Origin: an uncultured Muribaculaceae bacterium
GTDB lineage: Bacteria; Bacteroidota; Bacteroidia; Bacteroidales; Muribaculaceae
Assembly (NCBI GenBank): GCA_910588065.1
Contig: CAJUPZ010000026.1
Span: 1-27,901, forward strand
DNA: 27,901 nt
Direction: 5' to 3'
The position numbers and the translations under genes are program-made. Position 1 is the stretch's first letter; every line of letters starts with the position of its first letter. Under the pieces are notes generated by a model, which searched no databases, was not told the DNA's origin, and worked only from the letters and a program-made list of their open reading frames with translations. Of this stretch, positions 16,851 through 24,376 are shown in pieces.

Positions 16851-16879
16851 TTTATGGCATTGTCTGAAAATGCCATAAA
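16851..16879. repeat. Second hairpin next to the tRNA terminator
   Basis: TTTATGGCATT (16851-16861) and AATGCCATAAA (16869-16879) form a perfect 11-bp stem with a 7-nt loop, three bases after the terminator. It may be a backup terminator or part of the attachment region. Confidence 0.6.
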
Positions 16880-16901
16880 AACGCCCCGTTTTGACATAGT
16901 T

Positions 16902-17045
16902 GTGCTACAGCCGTGCTACACAAATCTGCTATACGAAAAATGTAGCATGAAATGCGATAACTATTTGATATGGCGTAATTTGTCAGACTTTTGTCTGCTC
17001 AATATCTAAAAGTAGTCTATACCTTTGCAGCTACAATCTGCTACA
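16902..17045. repeat. TGCTACA repeat cluster, candidate integrase arm sites
   Basis: TGCTACA occurs at 16903-16909, 16914-16920 and 17039-17045, and inverted (TGTAGCA) at 16941-16947. Near matches lie at 16927 and 17029. The first two are GTGCTACA spaced 11 nt apart, one helical turn. This density within 143 bp upstream of an integrase N-terminus suggests arm-type binding sites. The interval 16803-17081 contains no gene. Confidence 0.5.
17020..17027 (+). promoter_or_regulatory. -7 element of the integrase remnant
   Basis: TACCTTTG matches the -7 consensus, 54 nt before the ATG at 17082. A TTTG at 16990-16993 is 26 nt upstream, longer than the ideal 19-21. Confidence 0.4.
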
Positions 17046-17081
17046 CCCAGATGCAAAGGAAAGAAATTAAAAATTTTAGAT

Positions 17082-17582
17082 ATGAGTAAAGGCAATTTTA
17101 ACATTAGGTTCTACCTTCGCACGAACCACGTCAACCGAGACGTAACCTGTGCAATCATGGTGCGTATCACTGTTAATGGAGAACGCACGGTGTTCAGCAC
17201 CAAACTATCGGCCGCCCCGGAAAACTGGGATGCCGAAAGCAATCATGTCAACGGCAAAATGAAAGCTGATGTTCCTATACTTGACGGCATCATGGCAAAG
17301 ACATGGGGCAAGGAGGACGAGTTGAAGCAACTCAAATCCGAACTTGCCGCCCTCGACCGCAAAATCGCCGCCGAGTTAGCCCGTAAACATGACGAAAAGG
17401 ACGGCGAGGAAGTTAAGTCCGACATCCAGCAACCACAGGCCCCCAAAGTCATCGAGGCTCCACCATCTTCTCAATCCCAATCTGCCGACGATAAAAAGTC
17501 AATGGTGGCAGAGCCATATACGCTATACTCGAAAATTACACTGAATAACAGTATCAATACAAGAGTATATTTTCACAAATGA
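17082..17582 (+). pseudogene. Truncated tyrosine recombinase (arm-binding domain only)
   Basis: From ATG 17082 this frame encodes 166 residues. The first part (about 1-65, MSKGNFNIRFYLRTN and then VRITVNGERTVFSTKLS) is the arm-type DNA-binding domain of integrases from Bacteroidota conjugative and mobilisable elements. A charged helical segment and a Pro/Gln/Ser-rich stretch follow. From about residue 145 the coding becomes AT-rich and unlike an integrase, and the frame ends at 17582. The core-binding and catalytic domains, with the R-H-R-Y residues, are missing; such integrases usually exceed 350 residues. I read it as a deletion scar of an element once inserted beside the tRNA. A short regulatory protein derived from an integrase is possible but less likely. 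Confidence 0.68.
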
Positions 17583-17589
17583 TAATTCA

Positions 17590-17630
17590 AGAAAAGCATA
17601 CAATCCCAATTTGGGATTGTATGTTTTTCT
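17590..17630. terminator. Symmetric bidirectional terminator
   Basis: CATACAATCCC (17597-17607) pairs with GGGATTGTATG (17613-17623) around an AATTT loop. It is flanked by AAAA on the left and TTTTT on the right, so it works in both directions. It separates the rightward integrase remnant from the leftward redox cluster, overlapping the last bases of the latter. Confidence 0.85.
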
Positions 17631-18255
17631 ATTTACTTCTGAAATTAGTAAATACGCCCCATTCTTTTTGTGGAATACTTGTAATAGCTTTTTGATTATC
17701 TATTGCATTTAATAGGAAAACCATATTCCGAGCGAGATTACGTATTGTTTGTAAACCTTCTACATCCGCTTCCACATCTTGAGCCGTATAGCCATGCACC
17801 TCATTCCAGTATGTACTGGAAACTATCGGCATAGAAGTGACTGTAAAATATTTGTTTATTTCATCAAAAGCAGATGTGGAGCCTGCCCGACGCGAAGATA
17901 AAACGGCTGCCCCTACTTTCATTGTTTTGTCTATTGTTCGCATGGTGCTGTAAAATAGTCGGTCAAGAAATGATAATAATTGACCGTTAGCACCAGCAAA
18001 ATATACAGGACTGCCAATTATCAATCCATTAGCATCAGCGAGTTTTGGAGCAGTTTCGTTTACTATGTCATTAAAAACGCATTTACCATGTTCAACACAA
18101 AAGCGACATCCAATGCACCCTCGAATATTTTTGTTTCCTATATTAACTCGGTCAATCTCTATACCTTGTGTCTTCAAAGTATTTTCAATTTCCATCAATG
18201 CTCTGTTCGTGCATCCATGAATATTTGGACTGCCATTTATTGTAAGAACCTTCAT
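17629..18255 (-). CDS. Flavodoxin-fold NAD(P)H oxidoreductase with iron-sulfur flavoprotein-like Cys motif
   Basis: This 208-residue cytoplasmic protein belongs to the NADPH-dependent FMN reductase/flavodoxin-like group. The N-terminus MKVLTINGSPNIHGCTN holds the FMN phosphate-binding loop (about 7-17), and IIGSPVYFAGANG (about 79-91) is a second flavin loop. Cysteines C47, C50, C53 and C59 are spaced CX2CX2CX5C. That is the compact pattern known to bind a 4Fe-4S cluster in archaeal iron-sulfur flavoproteins. Cluster binding here is an inference. It is the last gene of the redox run, 65 nt after its neighbour, and is more AT-rich than the genes upstream, so it may have a separate origin. A bidirectional terminator follows. 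Confidence 0.87.
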   Translation of the reverse strand: MKVLTINGSPNIHGCTNRALMEIENTLKTQGIEIDRVNIGNKNIRGCIGCRFCVEHGKCVFNDIVNETAPKLADANGLIIGSPVYFAGANGQLLSFLDRLFYSTMRTIDKTMKVGAAVLSSRRAGSTSAFDEINKYFTVTSMPIVSSTYWNEVHGYTAQDVEADVEGLQTIRNLARNMVFLLNAIDNQKAITSIPQKEWGVFTNFRSK

Positions 18256-18320
18256 TTGATTTAAATATATAAGGGCAACCTATAATAAGCTGCCCCATAA
18301 TTAAAGTCTTGCTTAAGATG

Positions 18321-18914
18321 TTATTTGGAGATCCATTCTTTGATTTTGACGGCACTTGCCGGAAGTCGGAGGCCAGTGTGCCATTTGAGGGTAGGATAAC
18401 CTTTCTGCAAAGCTGCGTCAGCTTCCGACATCGGGCTTTCGTATGATGTGCAGAAGGGATAAAGATCCTTGCCCTTCAAATCCGTATTATCAAGGAAAGT
18501 ACGGATTACAGCCGGCTCTTCGTGCCACCAGATAGGGAAGCCGATAAAAACGGTGTCATATTGGCTGAAATCCACGTCCAATGGTTTGATTGCCGGACGT
18601 AATGTCTGATTCAGATGCTCCTGAGTACATCGTGATTGTTCGTTTACCCAATCTACATCTTCAGCAGTGTATGGTTCTGCCGGAAGAATTCTCACAATCG
18701 GCGAGCCTGTCACTTCCGCCAATTTCTTAGCGGCAAGTTCTGTGTTGCCTGAGTGGGTGAAATAGACTATTATTGCCTTTCCTTCGGACGGCGAGCTAAC
18801 GGTTGATTTCATGTTTTTCTCTGTTTTTGCGGTAGGTTCGGTCGCTGAAAGGTTGAAACTGAACAACAGAGCGGCTATCGCCATGACCGAGTTTATTATG
18901 TTTTTTATCTTCAT
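18321..18914 (-). CDS. Exported flavodoxin (Flavodoxin_4 type)
   Basis: This 197-residue flavodoxin has a Sec signal peptide at about 1-24: basic KIKN, hydrophobic core, SA before TEP. The mature FMN domain begins with IIVYFTHSGNTELAAKKLAE (about 48-67), whose THSGNTE is the FMN phosphate loop. The GFPIWWHEEP segment (about 125-134) is the usual aromatic flavin contact of this subgroup. Flavodoxins carry one or two electrons on FMN; the partner is unknown. A periplasmic location is unusual for a classical flavodoxin. It starts 4 nt after the stop of the flavin reductase-like gene, so the two are likely cotranslated. Confidence 0.9.
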   Translation of the reverse strand: MKIKNIINSVMAIAALLFSFNLSATEPTAKTEKNMKSTVSSPSEGKAIIVYFTHSGNTELAAKKLAEVTGSPIVRILPAEPYTAEDVDWVNEQSRCTQEHLNQTLRPAIKPLDVDFSQYDTVFIGFPIWWHEEPAVIRTFLDNTDLKGKDLYPFCTSYESPMSEADAALQKGYPTLKWHTGLRLPASAVKIKEWISK

Positions 18915-18918
18915 TCTA

Positions 18919-19485
18919 TTATTTGATTAGTTGAGATCCATCATGGAATGCCTTACCTATTATGCCTCCCAGTTCACGATAACTGCGTGTTTCAGAATCG
19001 TATGAGATTGGACGAAGCAGTGAAAAATCCAGTTGTCCGGCTTCATTGAACAGGTTTTCTTCCGCCTGAAGATTGACGACTTTGCCGACAACTCGGGTTT
19101 CGCCGAGTTCATCATTGATTGAGATTACCTCACATTCCATTGTCAGTGGAAAATCAGTGATTACAGGTGCATTGACAAATTCACTCTTTACAGCGGTCAC
19201 ACCGGCTTTCTCAATCTTGTTTTCCTTTCGTCCGGATACAAGTCCGAAGAAATCACACAACAACATGATGTCAACCGTGCCGATGCTTAGAGTGAAAGCC
19301 TTGTTTGCACGGATATTTTCTGTTGTCTTGTGGCCCACAGCAAGATTGAGAGCGACCTCGTGATAACCACATTGACCACCCCATGCGGCGTTCATCGCAT
19401 CAGGCACACCGTTTTCATCGTAGGTAGCAACAATCAGGACGGGCAACGGTGTCACGATGGTTCTGTTTGAAAAATTCTTTTTCAT
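18919..19485 (-). CDS. Flavin reductase family protein (FMN-binding split barrel)
   Basis: The ATG at 19485 gives 188 residues starting MKKNFSNRT. A longer frame uses a TTG inside the preceding gene and is less likely. The protein matches flavin reductase-like split-barrel proteins: PLPVLIVATYDENGVPDAMNAAWGG near the N-terminus, then LNLAVGHKTTENIRANKAFTLS, and an acidic MECEV segment. These proteins bind FMN and either reduce it with NAD(P)H or act as flavoprotein oxidoreductases. There is no signal peptide. It lies 8 nt after the AKR gene and 4 nt before the exported flavodoxin, so it might supply reduced flavin or electrons within this set. Confidence 0.9.
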   Translation of the reverse strand: MKKNFSNRTIVTPLPVLIVATYDENGVPDAMNAAWGGQCGYHEVALNLAVGHKTTENIRANKAFTLSIGTVDIMLLCDFFGLVSGRKENKIEKAGVTAVKSEFVNAPVITDFPLTMECEVISINDELGETRVVGKVVNLQAEENLFNEAGQLDFSLLRPISYDSETRSYRELGGIIGKAFHDGSQLIK

Positions 19486-19493
19486 AACTATTC

Positions 19494-20333
19494 TTATTTC
19501 CAACCCATAAACATCTTGACAACCTCAGGCGCATGGTGGTCGAAGAACAGGCTCTGTTTTGTATCAAGACCCGCGATAGCAGCCATGTCGTCCTGCGACA
19601 GCTCAAAGTCGAATATATCGAGGTTCTGCTGCATACGCTCTACATGAACTGACTTCGGGATGATAATCACATCGCGCTGAATGAGCCAACGGAGGGCCAC
19701 CTGTGCGACAGATTTGCCATATTTCTTACCGATTGCCTCAAGCACCGGGTTGGTAAAGAAGTTGTTGCGTCCCTCGGCAAGAGGAGCCCACGCCATCATG
19801 TGGGTGCCAAACTCTTTCATGTAGCCCTGAGCCTCAATCTGCTGGTCGAACACATGCGTTTCAACCTGATTGACCGCGGGAACAATCTCCACATTGCTTG
19901 CAAGGTCGATGAAATGGTCGGGGTAGAAATTGCTTACACCGATTGCGCGAACCTTGCCTTCTTTGTATGCCGACTCCAATGCGCGGTATGCCCCATAGCG
20001 GTCGCAGAATGGCTGGTGCAGGAGCATCAGATCAATGTAGTCTGTGCCGAGTTTGCGCAGGCTCTCATCAATGGAAGCCTTTGCTTTGTCGAAGCCATAG
20101 TTGGAGATCCATACCTTTGACACAAGGAACAGTTCATCACGGGCAATGCCACTTTTCTTCACGGCGGCTCCAACGCCTTCTTCGTTATGATAGGCTTGTG
20201 CGGTGTCAATCATACGGTAGCCGACACTCAGAGCATCGGAAACACAACGCTCACACTCGGCCGGAGATACCTGATATACTCCGTAGCCAATCCGGGGCAT
20301 TACAACCCCGTTATTTAATGTTACTGTCTTCAT
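19494..20333 (-). CDS. Aldo/keto reductase, DkgA/YtbE-like
   Basis: This 279-residue (alpha/beta)8 aldo/keto reductase would reduce aldehydes or ketones with NAD(P)H in the cytoplasm. The full catalytic tetrad is visible: D43 and Y48 in MIDTAQAYHN, K73 in LVSKVWI and H106 in LLHQPF. GVSNF follows, and the cofactor segment IIPKSVHVERMQQN lies near the C-terminus. Sequence and length place it near DkgA/YtbE enzymes active on methylglyoxal and diketogluconate. It follows a YqhD-like iron alcohol dehydrogenase, the same pairing as E. coli yqhD-dkgA. The 89-nt gap upstream is the largest in the run and could hold an internal promoter, though I see only imperfect boxes. Confidence 0.94.
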   Translation of the reverse strand: MKTVTLNNGVVMPRIGYGVYQVSPAECERCVSDALSVGYRMIDTAQAYHNEEGVGAAVKKSGIARDELFLVSKVWISNYGFDKAKASIDESLRKLGTDYIDLMLLHQPFCDRYGAYRALESAYKEGKVRAIGVSNFYPDHFIDLASNVEIVPAVNQVETHVFDQQIEAQGYMKEFGTHMMAWAPLAEGRNNFFTNPVLEAIGKKYGKSVAQVALRWLIQRDVIIIPKSVHVERMQQNLDIFDFELSQDDMAAIAGLDTKQSLFFDHHAPEVVKMFMGWK

Positions 20334-20422
20334 ATCGTAGTTTTATTTGTTCTGCAAATTAAACAAAACTCTGAAATCTTTGCTTAATACAAACTTCGGT
20401 AAGTTATACCTATTTTACCTTA

Positions 20423-21577
20423 TCAGAGTTGCCCTTTCAAAATTTCAAAGATTTCATCACGGGTAAACTTCTTGCAGCAACCGGGGGTAAGCACACAGGT
20501 ATCGGCTGAATCGCGTAACACCTTTTCATCAGTGATACCCATCTGACTCCAACGTGTAGGCATACCAATTTCCTGAATGAAATCTTCAAGAAGATCGATA
20601 CCTGTGTTTGCCGCACGCAAATCGTCATTGTCGTGGATGCCCCATACCTCACGGGCCATTCGTGCCAGTTTCGGAGCACCTTCGGGCAGATAATGACGGT
20701 AGAGTGCTGGGTGTATCACTGCAAGACCCTGACCGTGGTTGCAGTCGGTGTAAGCACCAACTGCGTGTTCAATCATGTGGCATTGGAAGTCGGTCATTTT
20801 GCCGAGTTTCAACATTCCGTTTTCCGCCATAGCGGAGTCCCACATCAACTCGCCACGGGCAAAGTCATCATCAGGATTTGCTATAATGGCACGGATATTT
20901 TTAATCACATTACGCATTATCGCCTCGTTGATTTCATCTGAAACATTGGTGGCTAACGGCTGCCCCATATAGGTTTCCATACAATGGCTCAGAGTGTCGA
21001 AAGCCCCGCTTATCACCTGTTTCATCGGGAGAGTGAGCGTAAGGTCACTGTCAAGAACTGCAAAACGGTGGAAGGCTCCGAAAAGAGCTTGCTTGAGTTT
21101 CTTTTCCTCGTGGGTTATCACAGCTCCGTTGTTTTGTTCCGCACCGGTGCCGGATGCTGTAACGACAGCACCGCAGGGAATAAATTCAGTTGGCAGGCGG
21201 TGTTCATTATAGAACATATCCCAGACATCATCGTCAGTCTTTGCCTGAGCGGAGATGATTTTGCAGCAGTCGATTACCGAACCACCACCAACGGCGAGAA
21301 TGAAGTCCACACCTTCTTTGCGGACAACCTCCGCTCCTTCCTGAACTTTGGCATAAGTCGGGTTAGGCATGATACCACCGAAATCGACAACGGTTTTACC
21401 CGCATTTTCAAGCCAGCTGCGGATTTTGTCATACAGACCGGTGCGTTTCAGCGAGCCGCCGCCATAGGCAAGCATGACAACACTGCCCATATCAGGCATT
21501 TCTTTTTTCAGTGCGTCTTCGGCACATCCTTTCCCGAAATATTGCTTTACGGGATATTGATAGTTAAAACTGGTCAT
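20423..21577 (-). CDS. Iron-containing alcohol dehydrogenase, YqhD/BDH-like
   Basis: This 384-residue group III metal alcohol dehydrogenase reduces short-chain and toxic aldehydes, usually with NADPH. The cofactor motif AVGGGSVIDCCK is at 95-106. The metal ligands are D194 and H198 (FDTLSH), H267 and H281 (CNHGQG). These are the same residue numbers as the zinc/iron site of E. coli YqhD. There is no signal peptide. It lies 10 nt after the zinc alcohol dehydrogenase gene and upstream of a DkgA-like AKR. The likely role is removal of reactive aldehydes such as glyoxal or lipid-derived aldehydes, inferred from the family and the pairing. Confidence 0.95.
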   Translation of the reverse strand: MTSFNYQYPVKQYFGKGCAEDALKKEMPDMGSVVMLAYGGGSLKRTGLYDKIRSWLENAGKTVVDFGGIMPNPTYAKVQEGAEVVRKEGVDFILAVGGGSVIDCCKIISAQAKTDDDVWDMFYNEHRLPTEFIPCGAVVTASGTGAEQNNGAVITHEEKKLKQALFGAFHRFAVLDSDLTLTLPMKQVISGAFDTLSHCMETYMGQPLATNVSDEINEAIMRNVIKNIRAIIANPDDDFARGELMWDSAMAENGMLKLGKMTDFQCHMIEHAVGAYTDCNHGQGLAVIHPALYRHYLPEGAPKLARMAREVWGIHDNDDLRAANTGIDLLEDFIQEIGMPTRWSQMGITDEKVLRDSADTCVLTPGCCKKFTRDEIFEILKGQL

Positions 21578-21587
21578 TGTTCTATTT

Positions 21588-22721
21588 TTATTTTATAGTT
21601 GACATATCAATGACATAGCGGAACTTGACTTTGCCGTCGCGCACTTTGTCGTATGCCTCAGTTATCTTTTCCGCATCAGCCGGAATAATCTCAACTTCGG
21701 GATAGATGTTGTTTTCTACCGAGTAGTTGATAGCCTCCTGCGTTTCAGGAATACTACCTATGCGTGAGCCGAAAAGTCTGCGGTCAGCCATTCCGATGAA
21801 AGAACGCATTGAGATTGTCGGCATATCCTCGTTTGACGGAATACCGACTATACACATCTGGCCGTTCCACTTCAGCATCTTCATATACTGGATCGGATCG
21901 TAATTGGTCGGAATGGTGCTTATAATAAAATCGAAAGTGTTGTCAAGACCTTTCATTTCATCTGGATCAGTGACATTCACATACCGTTCCGCTCCAAGAT
22001 TTGCGGCATCTCCACGCTTATCCTCAGTTAAATCAAATACTGTAACATCAGCACCGAGGTGTTTTAGATAACGTACTGCCATATAACCAAGACCTCCGAA
22101 CCCTGCAACTCCTACTTTATCTTCTGCTTTAACTCCGGCAAATTTAATCGGCGAATAGGTTGTAATTCCGGCACACAGCAACGGGGCTACTTTTGACAAA
22201 TCTGCATTTTGTGGAATGAGTATCGCGTAGTCCTCCGATATTACATAGTTATTGGAATAACCTCCCTGCGTACGTTCATTATTGTGATAAGGGTCATGGT
22301 CGTGGTAAGTTGAAACTGTGTGGCTGCAATAATGCTCCTGCCCATTCTTGCAGAAATCACATTCATGGCATGAGTTGATTATACAGCCCACGCCGGCATA
22401 ATCTCCGACTTTGAATTTTGTGACATTCTTGCCCACTTTGACAACCTTTCCTGCAATCTCGTGTCCCGGAACCATTGGATATTCTTCCTTGCGCCAGTCG
22501 CCGTGAACATTATGCAGGTCGCTGTGACAAATACCTGAATAAAGTATTTCAATCTGTATCTCATCATCGCCGACAGCATGACGGTTGAACTCGTAAGGCT
22601 TGAATACGCCCGTTTCATCGAAAGCAGCAAAGCCTTTTGTCGGGATTGAATCCTGTGCTTGCAACCCTGTGGCAGAAAACAATACCATTGCGATACCTGC
22701 CAATATTGAAAATCCTTTCAT
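21588..22721 (-). CDS. Exported zinc-dependent alcohol dehydrogenase, YahK/CAD-like
   Basis: This 377-residue medium-chain dehydrogenase/reductase has a clear Sec signal peptide (MKGFSILAGIAMVLFSATG, cleavage after LQA near 22). Catalytic zinc ligands are C65 (GICHSD), H87 in PGHE and C183. Structural zinc cysteines are C118, C121, C124 and C132. The Rossmann loop is GFGGLG (207-212), and D230 at the end of the next strand would favour NAD(H). The closest group is the cinnamyl alcohol dehydrogenase/YahK type. All catalytic parts are intact, yet export would remove it from the cytoplasmic NAD(H) pool. No internal Met restores a cytoplasmic form without cutting the first strand. Confidence 0.93.
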   Translation of the reverse strand: MKGFSILAGIAMVLFSATGLQAQDSIPTKGFAAFDETGVFKPYEFNRHAVGDDEIQIEILYSGICHSDLHNVHGDWRKEEYPMVPGHEIAGKVVKVGKNVTKFKVGDYAGVGCIINSCHECDFCKNGQEHYCSHTVSTYHDHDPYHNNERTQGGYSNNYVISEDYAILIPQNADLSKVAPLLCAGITTYSPIKFAGVKAEDKVGVAGFGGLGYMAVRYLKHLGADVTVFDLTEDKRGDAANLGAERYVNVTDPDEMKGLDNTFDFIISTIPTNYDPIQYMKMLKWNGQMCIVGIPSNEDMPTISMRSFIGMADRRLFGSRIGSIPETQEAINYSVENNIYPEVEIIPADAEKITEAYDKVRDGKVKFRYVIDMSTIK

Positions 22722-22727
22722 GATTGA

Positions 22728-23441
22728 TTACTCCGATATATTATGGAATTTGTAACGTAACCAGACAATGCCATGAGGCATTTGCGCCACTGAGAGAAGC
22801 TCCAGAGCCTGACCCTCCGCCGGACGTTCTTCCGAGTGTCCGAGGTATTCAAAGATTGACGGTGCGGTGGTCAGCCCGTCTATTCCGGGATAGATCACAA
22901 GGCTCAATTCATTGATAAGGCCTTGTGCAAGCATAGCTCCGTCAATTATGCCTCCGCCTTGCAGGGATATGGTATTGACATTGAAATAGTGCTTAACAAG
23001 AGTGAAAACCTTACGGAGGTTGTGAACATCATCCACCACAAGATACGACACACCCTTTTCTTCAAGAGCCGCAAGATAGTCTGTTGTGGCATTCTTACCT
23101 ATAATAGTAAGAATATTGTCGCCACGCAGACGGTCAGAGGTGAAAAATATATCGGCATCCGGGTCAATCGTGATAAACAGCCTCGATGAAGTTCTGTTGC
23201 CCACAAATACCTTTCCGCTTTCGCCCAACGGTTCTCCTGTAGGCATAAATTTGTACGGAAAAGCCTCGCGGGTGGTCGCCTTTCCGAACATCCACGCATC
23301 AGTGTCAAGGCTCTTGCCTATTGCAGCGTATTCTTTGAACAGCTCAGACGGATTTGTACCGTCGAATGGAGCGGTCCAGCGTCCGGGCAACAGACGCCCA
23401 TCGACTGAACTCATTATGTGGCATATTACTTTTGGTGTCAT
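22728..23441 (-). CDS. RibD C-terminal/dihydrofolate reductase-family protein
   Basis: The ATG at 23441 gives 237 residues beginning MTPKVICHIMSSVDGRL. A TTG four codons upstream lies within the preceding gene and is rejected. The N-terminal SVDGRL, the central WMFGKATTREA and the later SLQGGGIIDGAML (the NADPH-binding GGG loop) and LINELSLVIYPGIDG are hallmarks of the RibD-C/DHFR-like reductase family. This family uses NADPH. In riboflavin synthesis it reduces the pyrimidine ribosyl intermediate, but stand-alone members often have unknown substrates. Only one base separates it from the exported AKR upstream and 6 nt from the zinc ADH downstream, so it is firmly within the operon. Confidence 0.9.
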   Translation of the reverse strand: MTPKVICHIMSSVDGRLLPGRWTAPFDGTNPSELFKEYAAIGKSLDTDAWMFGKATTREAFPYKFMPTGEPLGESGKVFVGNRTSSRLFITIDPDADIFFTSDRLRGDNILTIIGKNATTDYLAALEEKGVSYLVVDDVHNLRKVFTLVKHYFNVNTISLQGGGIIDGAMLAQGLINELSLVIYPGIDGLTTAPSIFEYLGHSEERPAEGQALELLSVAQMPHGIVWLRYKFHNISE

Positions 23442-23442
23442 A

Positions 23443-24372
23443 TCAATATTCAATTTTCATGTTCAACAGATACTTTTGCTTATCTTCAAGTGACATATTG
23501 AAGAAACGCTGCTCTTTGTTGAGAGATCGCATAGCTTCCATTTCTTCAGGAGTAAGCTCAAAATCAAAAATATTTATGTTTTCGGTAATATAACCGTGGT
23601 CAGTAGCTCCGGGAATAGCCGAAAGCCCTTCCTGAATGTGCCAACGGAGAATTATCTGTGCCGGAGTTTTGCCATGAGCTTCGGCGATTTTCATTATAGT
23701 CGGGTCTTTGAATAAGGCTCCATTGCTCATTGCGCCACCAAGCGGAAACCAGCACTCAACCTGAATGTTGTCAGCGGCGGCACGTTTGCGCCATTCAAGG
23801 CGCTGTGCATAAGGATGACATTCAATCTGGAATACGGCTGGTTTGATTTTCGCAAACTCTATTACAGCGTTATAAAGAGAGTCAGCAGCATCAAAATTAC
23901 TGATACCCAAAGCACGGACTTTACCTGCTTCCACCGCTTTCTCCATGTCGCGCCATGCCCCTCTCCAATCGCCGATAGGCTGATGAACATACAACAGGTC
24001 GATATAATCAACTCCGAGGCGTTCAAGCATCTCATCTATTGCTTTCAAGGTTTTGCCTTCGCCATATTCGGTAGGCCAGATTTTACTTGTCAACCAAATA
24101 TCTTCGCGGGGCACGCCGCTGTCTTTCATTCCTTGTCCAACACCACGCTCAATGCGGTAAGCATGAGCTGTGTCGATGTGTCGATAGCCATTTTTCAAGG
24201 CAAATGTGATTGCATCTGCCATAATGCTGTCGCCGGGTACATTGAATGTTCCGATACCGAAACGTGGCATCTTCAACCCGTTGTTGAGTTCCGCATAAGG
24301 AACTTGTGACTGGGCATTGGTTGTCATGGCTGCAATACAGAGGGTCAATCCCAATATTATTCTTTTAATCAT
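23443..24372 (-). CDS. Exported aldo/keto reductase
   Basis: This 309-residue aldo/keto reductase has an N-terminal Sec signal peptide: KR, a hydrophobic core LGLTLCIAAM, and cleavage after TNA near residue 20. The mature part starts at the first beta strand (ELNNGLKMPRFGIGTF). The catalytic tetrad is complete: D67 and Y72 (HIDTAHAY), K97 (LTSKIW) and H130 (YVHQP). It is related to the DkgA/YtbE group but diverged from the homologue at 19494. Like the zinc ADH it is an NAD(P)H-type enzyme that appears to be exported. It starts 4 nt after the preceding AKR gene stop and ends one base before the RibD-C-like gene. Confidence 0.93.
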   Translation of the reverse strand: MIKRIILGLTLCIAAMTTNAQSQVPYAELNNGLKMPRFGIGTFNVPGDSIMADAITFALKNGYRHIDTAHAYRIERGVGQGMKDSGVPREDIWLTSKIWPTEYGEGKTLKAIDEMLERLGVDYIDLLYVHQPIGDWRGAWRDMEKAVEAGKVRALGISNFDAADSLYNAVIEFAKIKPAVFQIECHPYAQRLEWRKRAAADNIQVECWFPLGGAMSNGALFKDPTIMKIAEAHGKTPAQIILRWHIQEGLSAIPGATDHGYITENINIFDFELTPEEMEAMRSLNKEQRFFNMSLEDKQKYLLNMKIEY

Positions 24373-24376
24373 AATT

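Larger units (their letters stand above)
16807..16998. repeat. 13-nt inverted repeat beside the tRNA
   Basis: GCAGACAAAAGTC (16807-16819) recurs inverted as GACTTTTGTCTGC (16986-16998). The pair brackets the terminator, a second hairpin and part of the TGCTACA cluster. The left copy overlaps the tRNA terminator stem. It may relate to integrase binding or be a rearrangement relic. Confidence 0.55.

Noticed and set aside
17025..17081. TTG start 19 codons before the integrase remnant ATG
   Set aside because: It falls within the -7 element and TGCTACA repeats; the arm-binding domain begins at the ATG at 17082.
16803..17081. CRISPR array suggested by the repeated TGCTACA words
   Set aside because: Repeats are only 7-8 nt, irregularly spaced and in both orientations, with no spacer structure and no cas genes.
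20334..20422. Internal promoter between the iron ADH and the DkgA-like AKR
   Set aside because: On the minus strand there is a TTAATTTG-like box, but it is one base off TAnnTTTG and no TTTG has the right spacing, so I did not annotate it.
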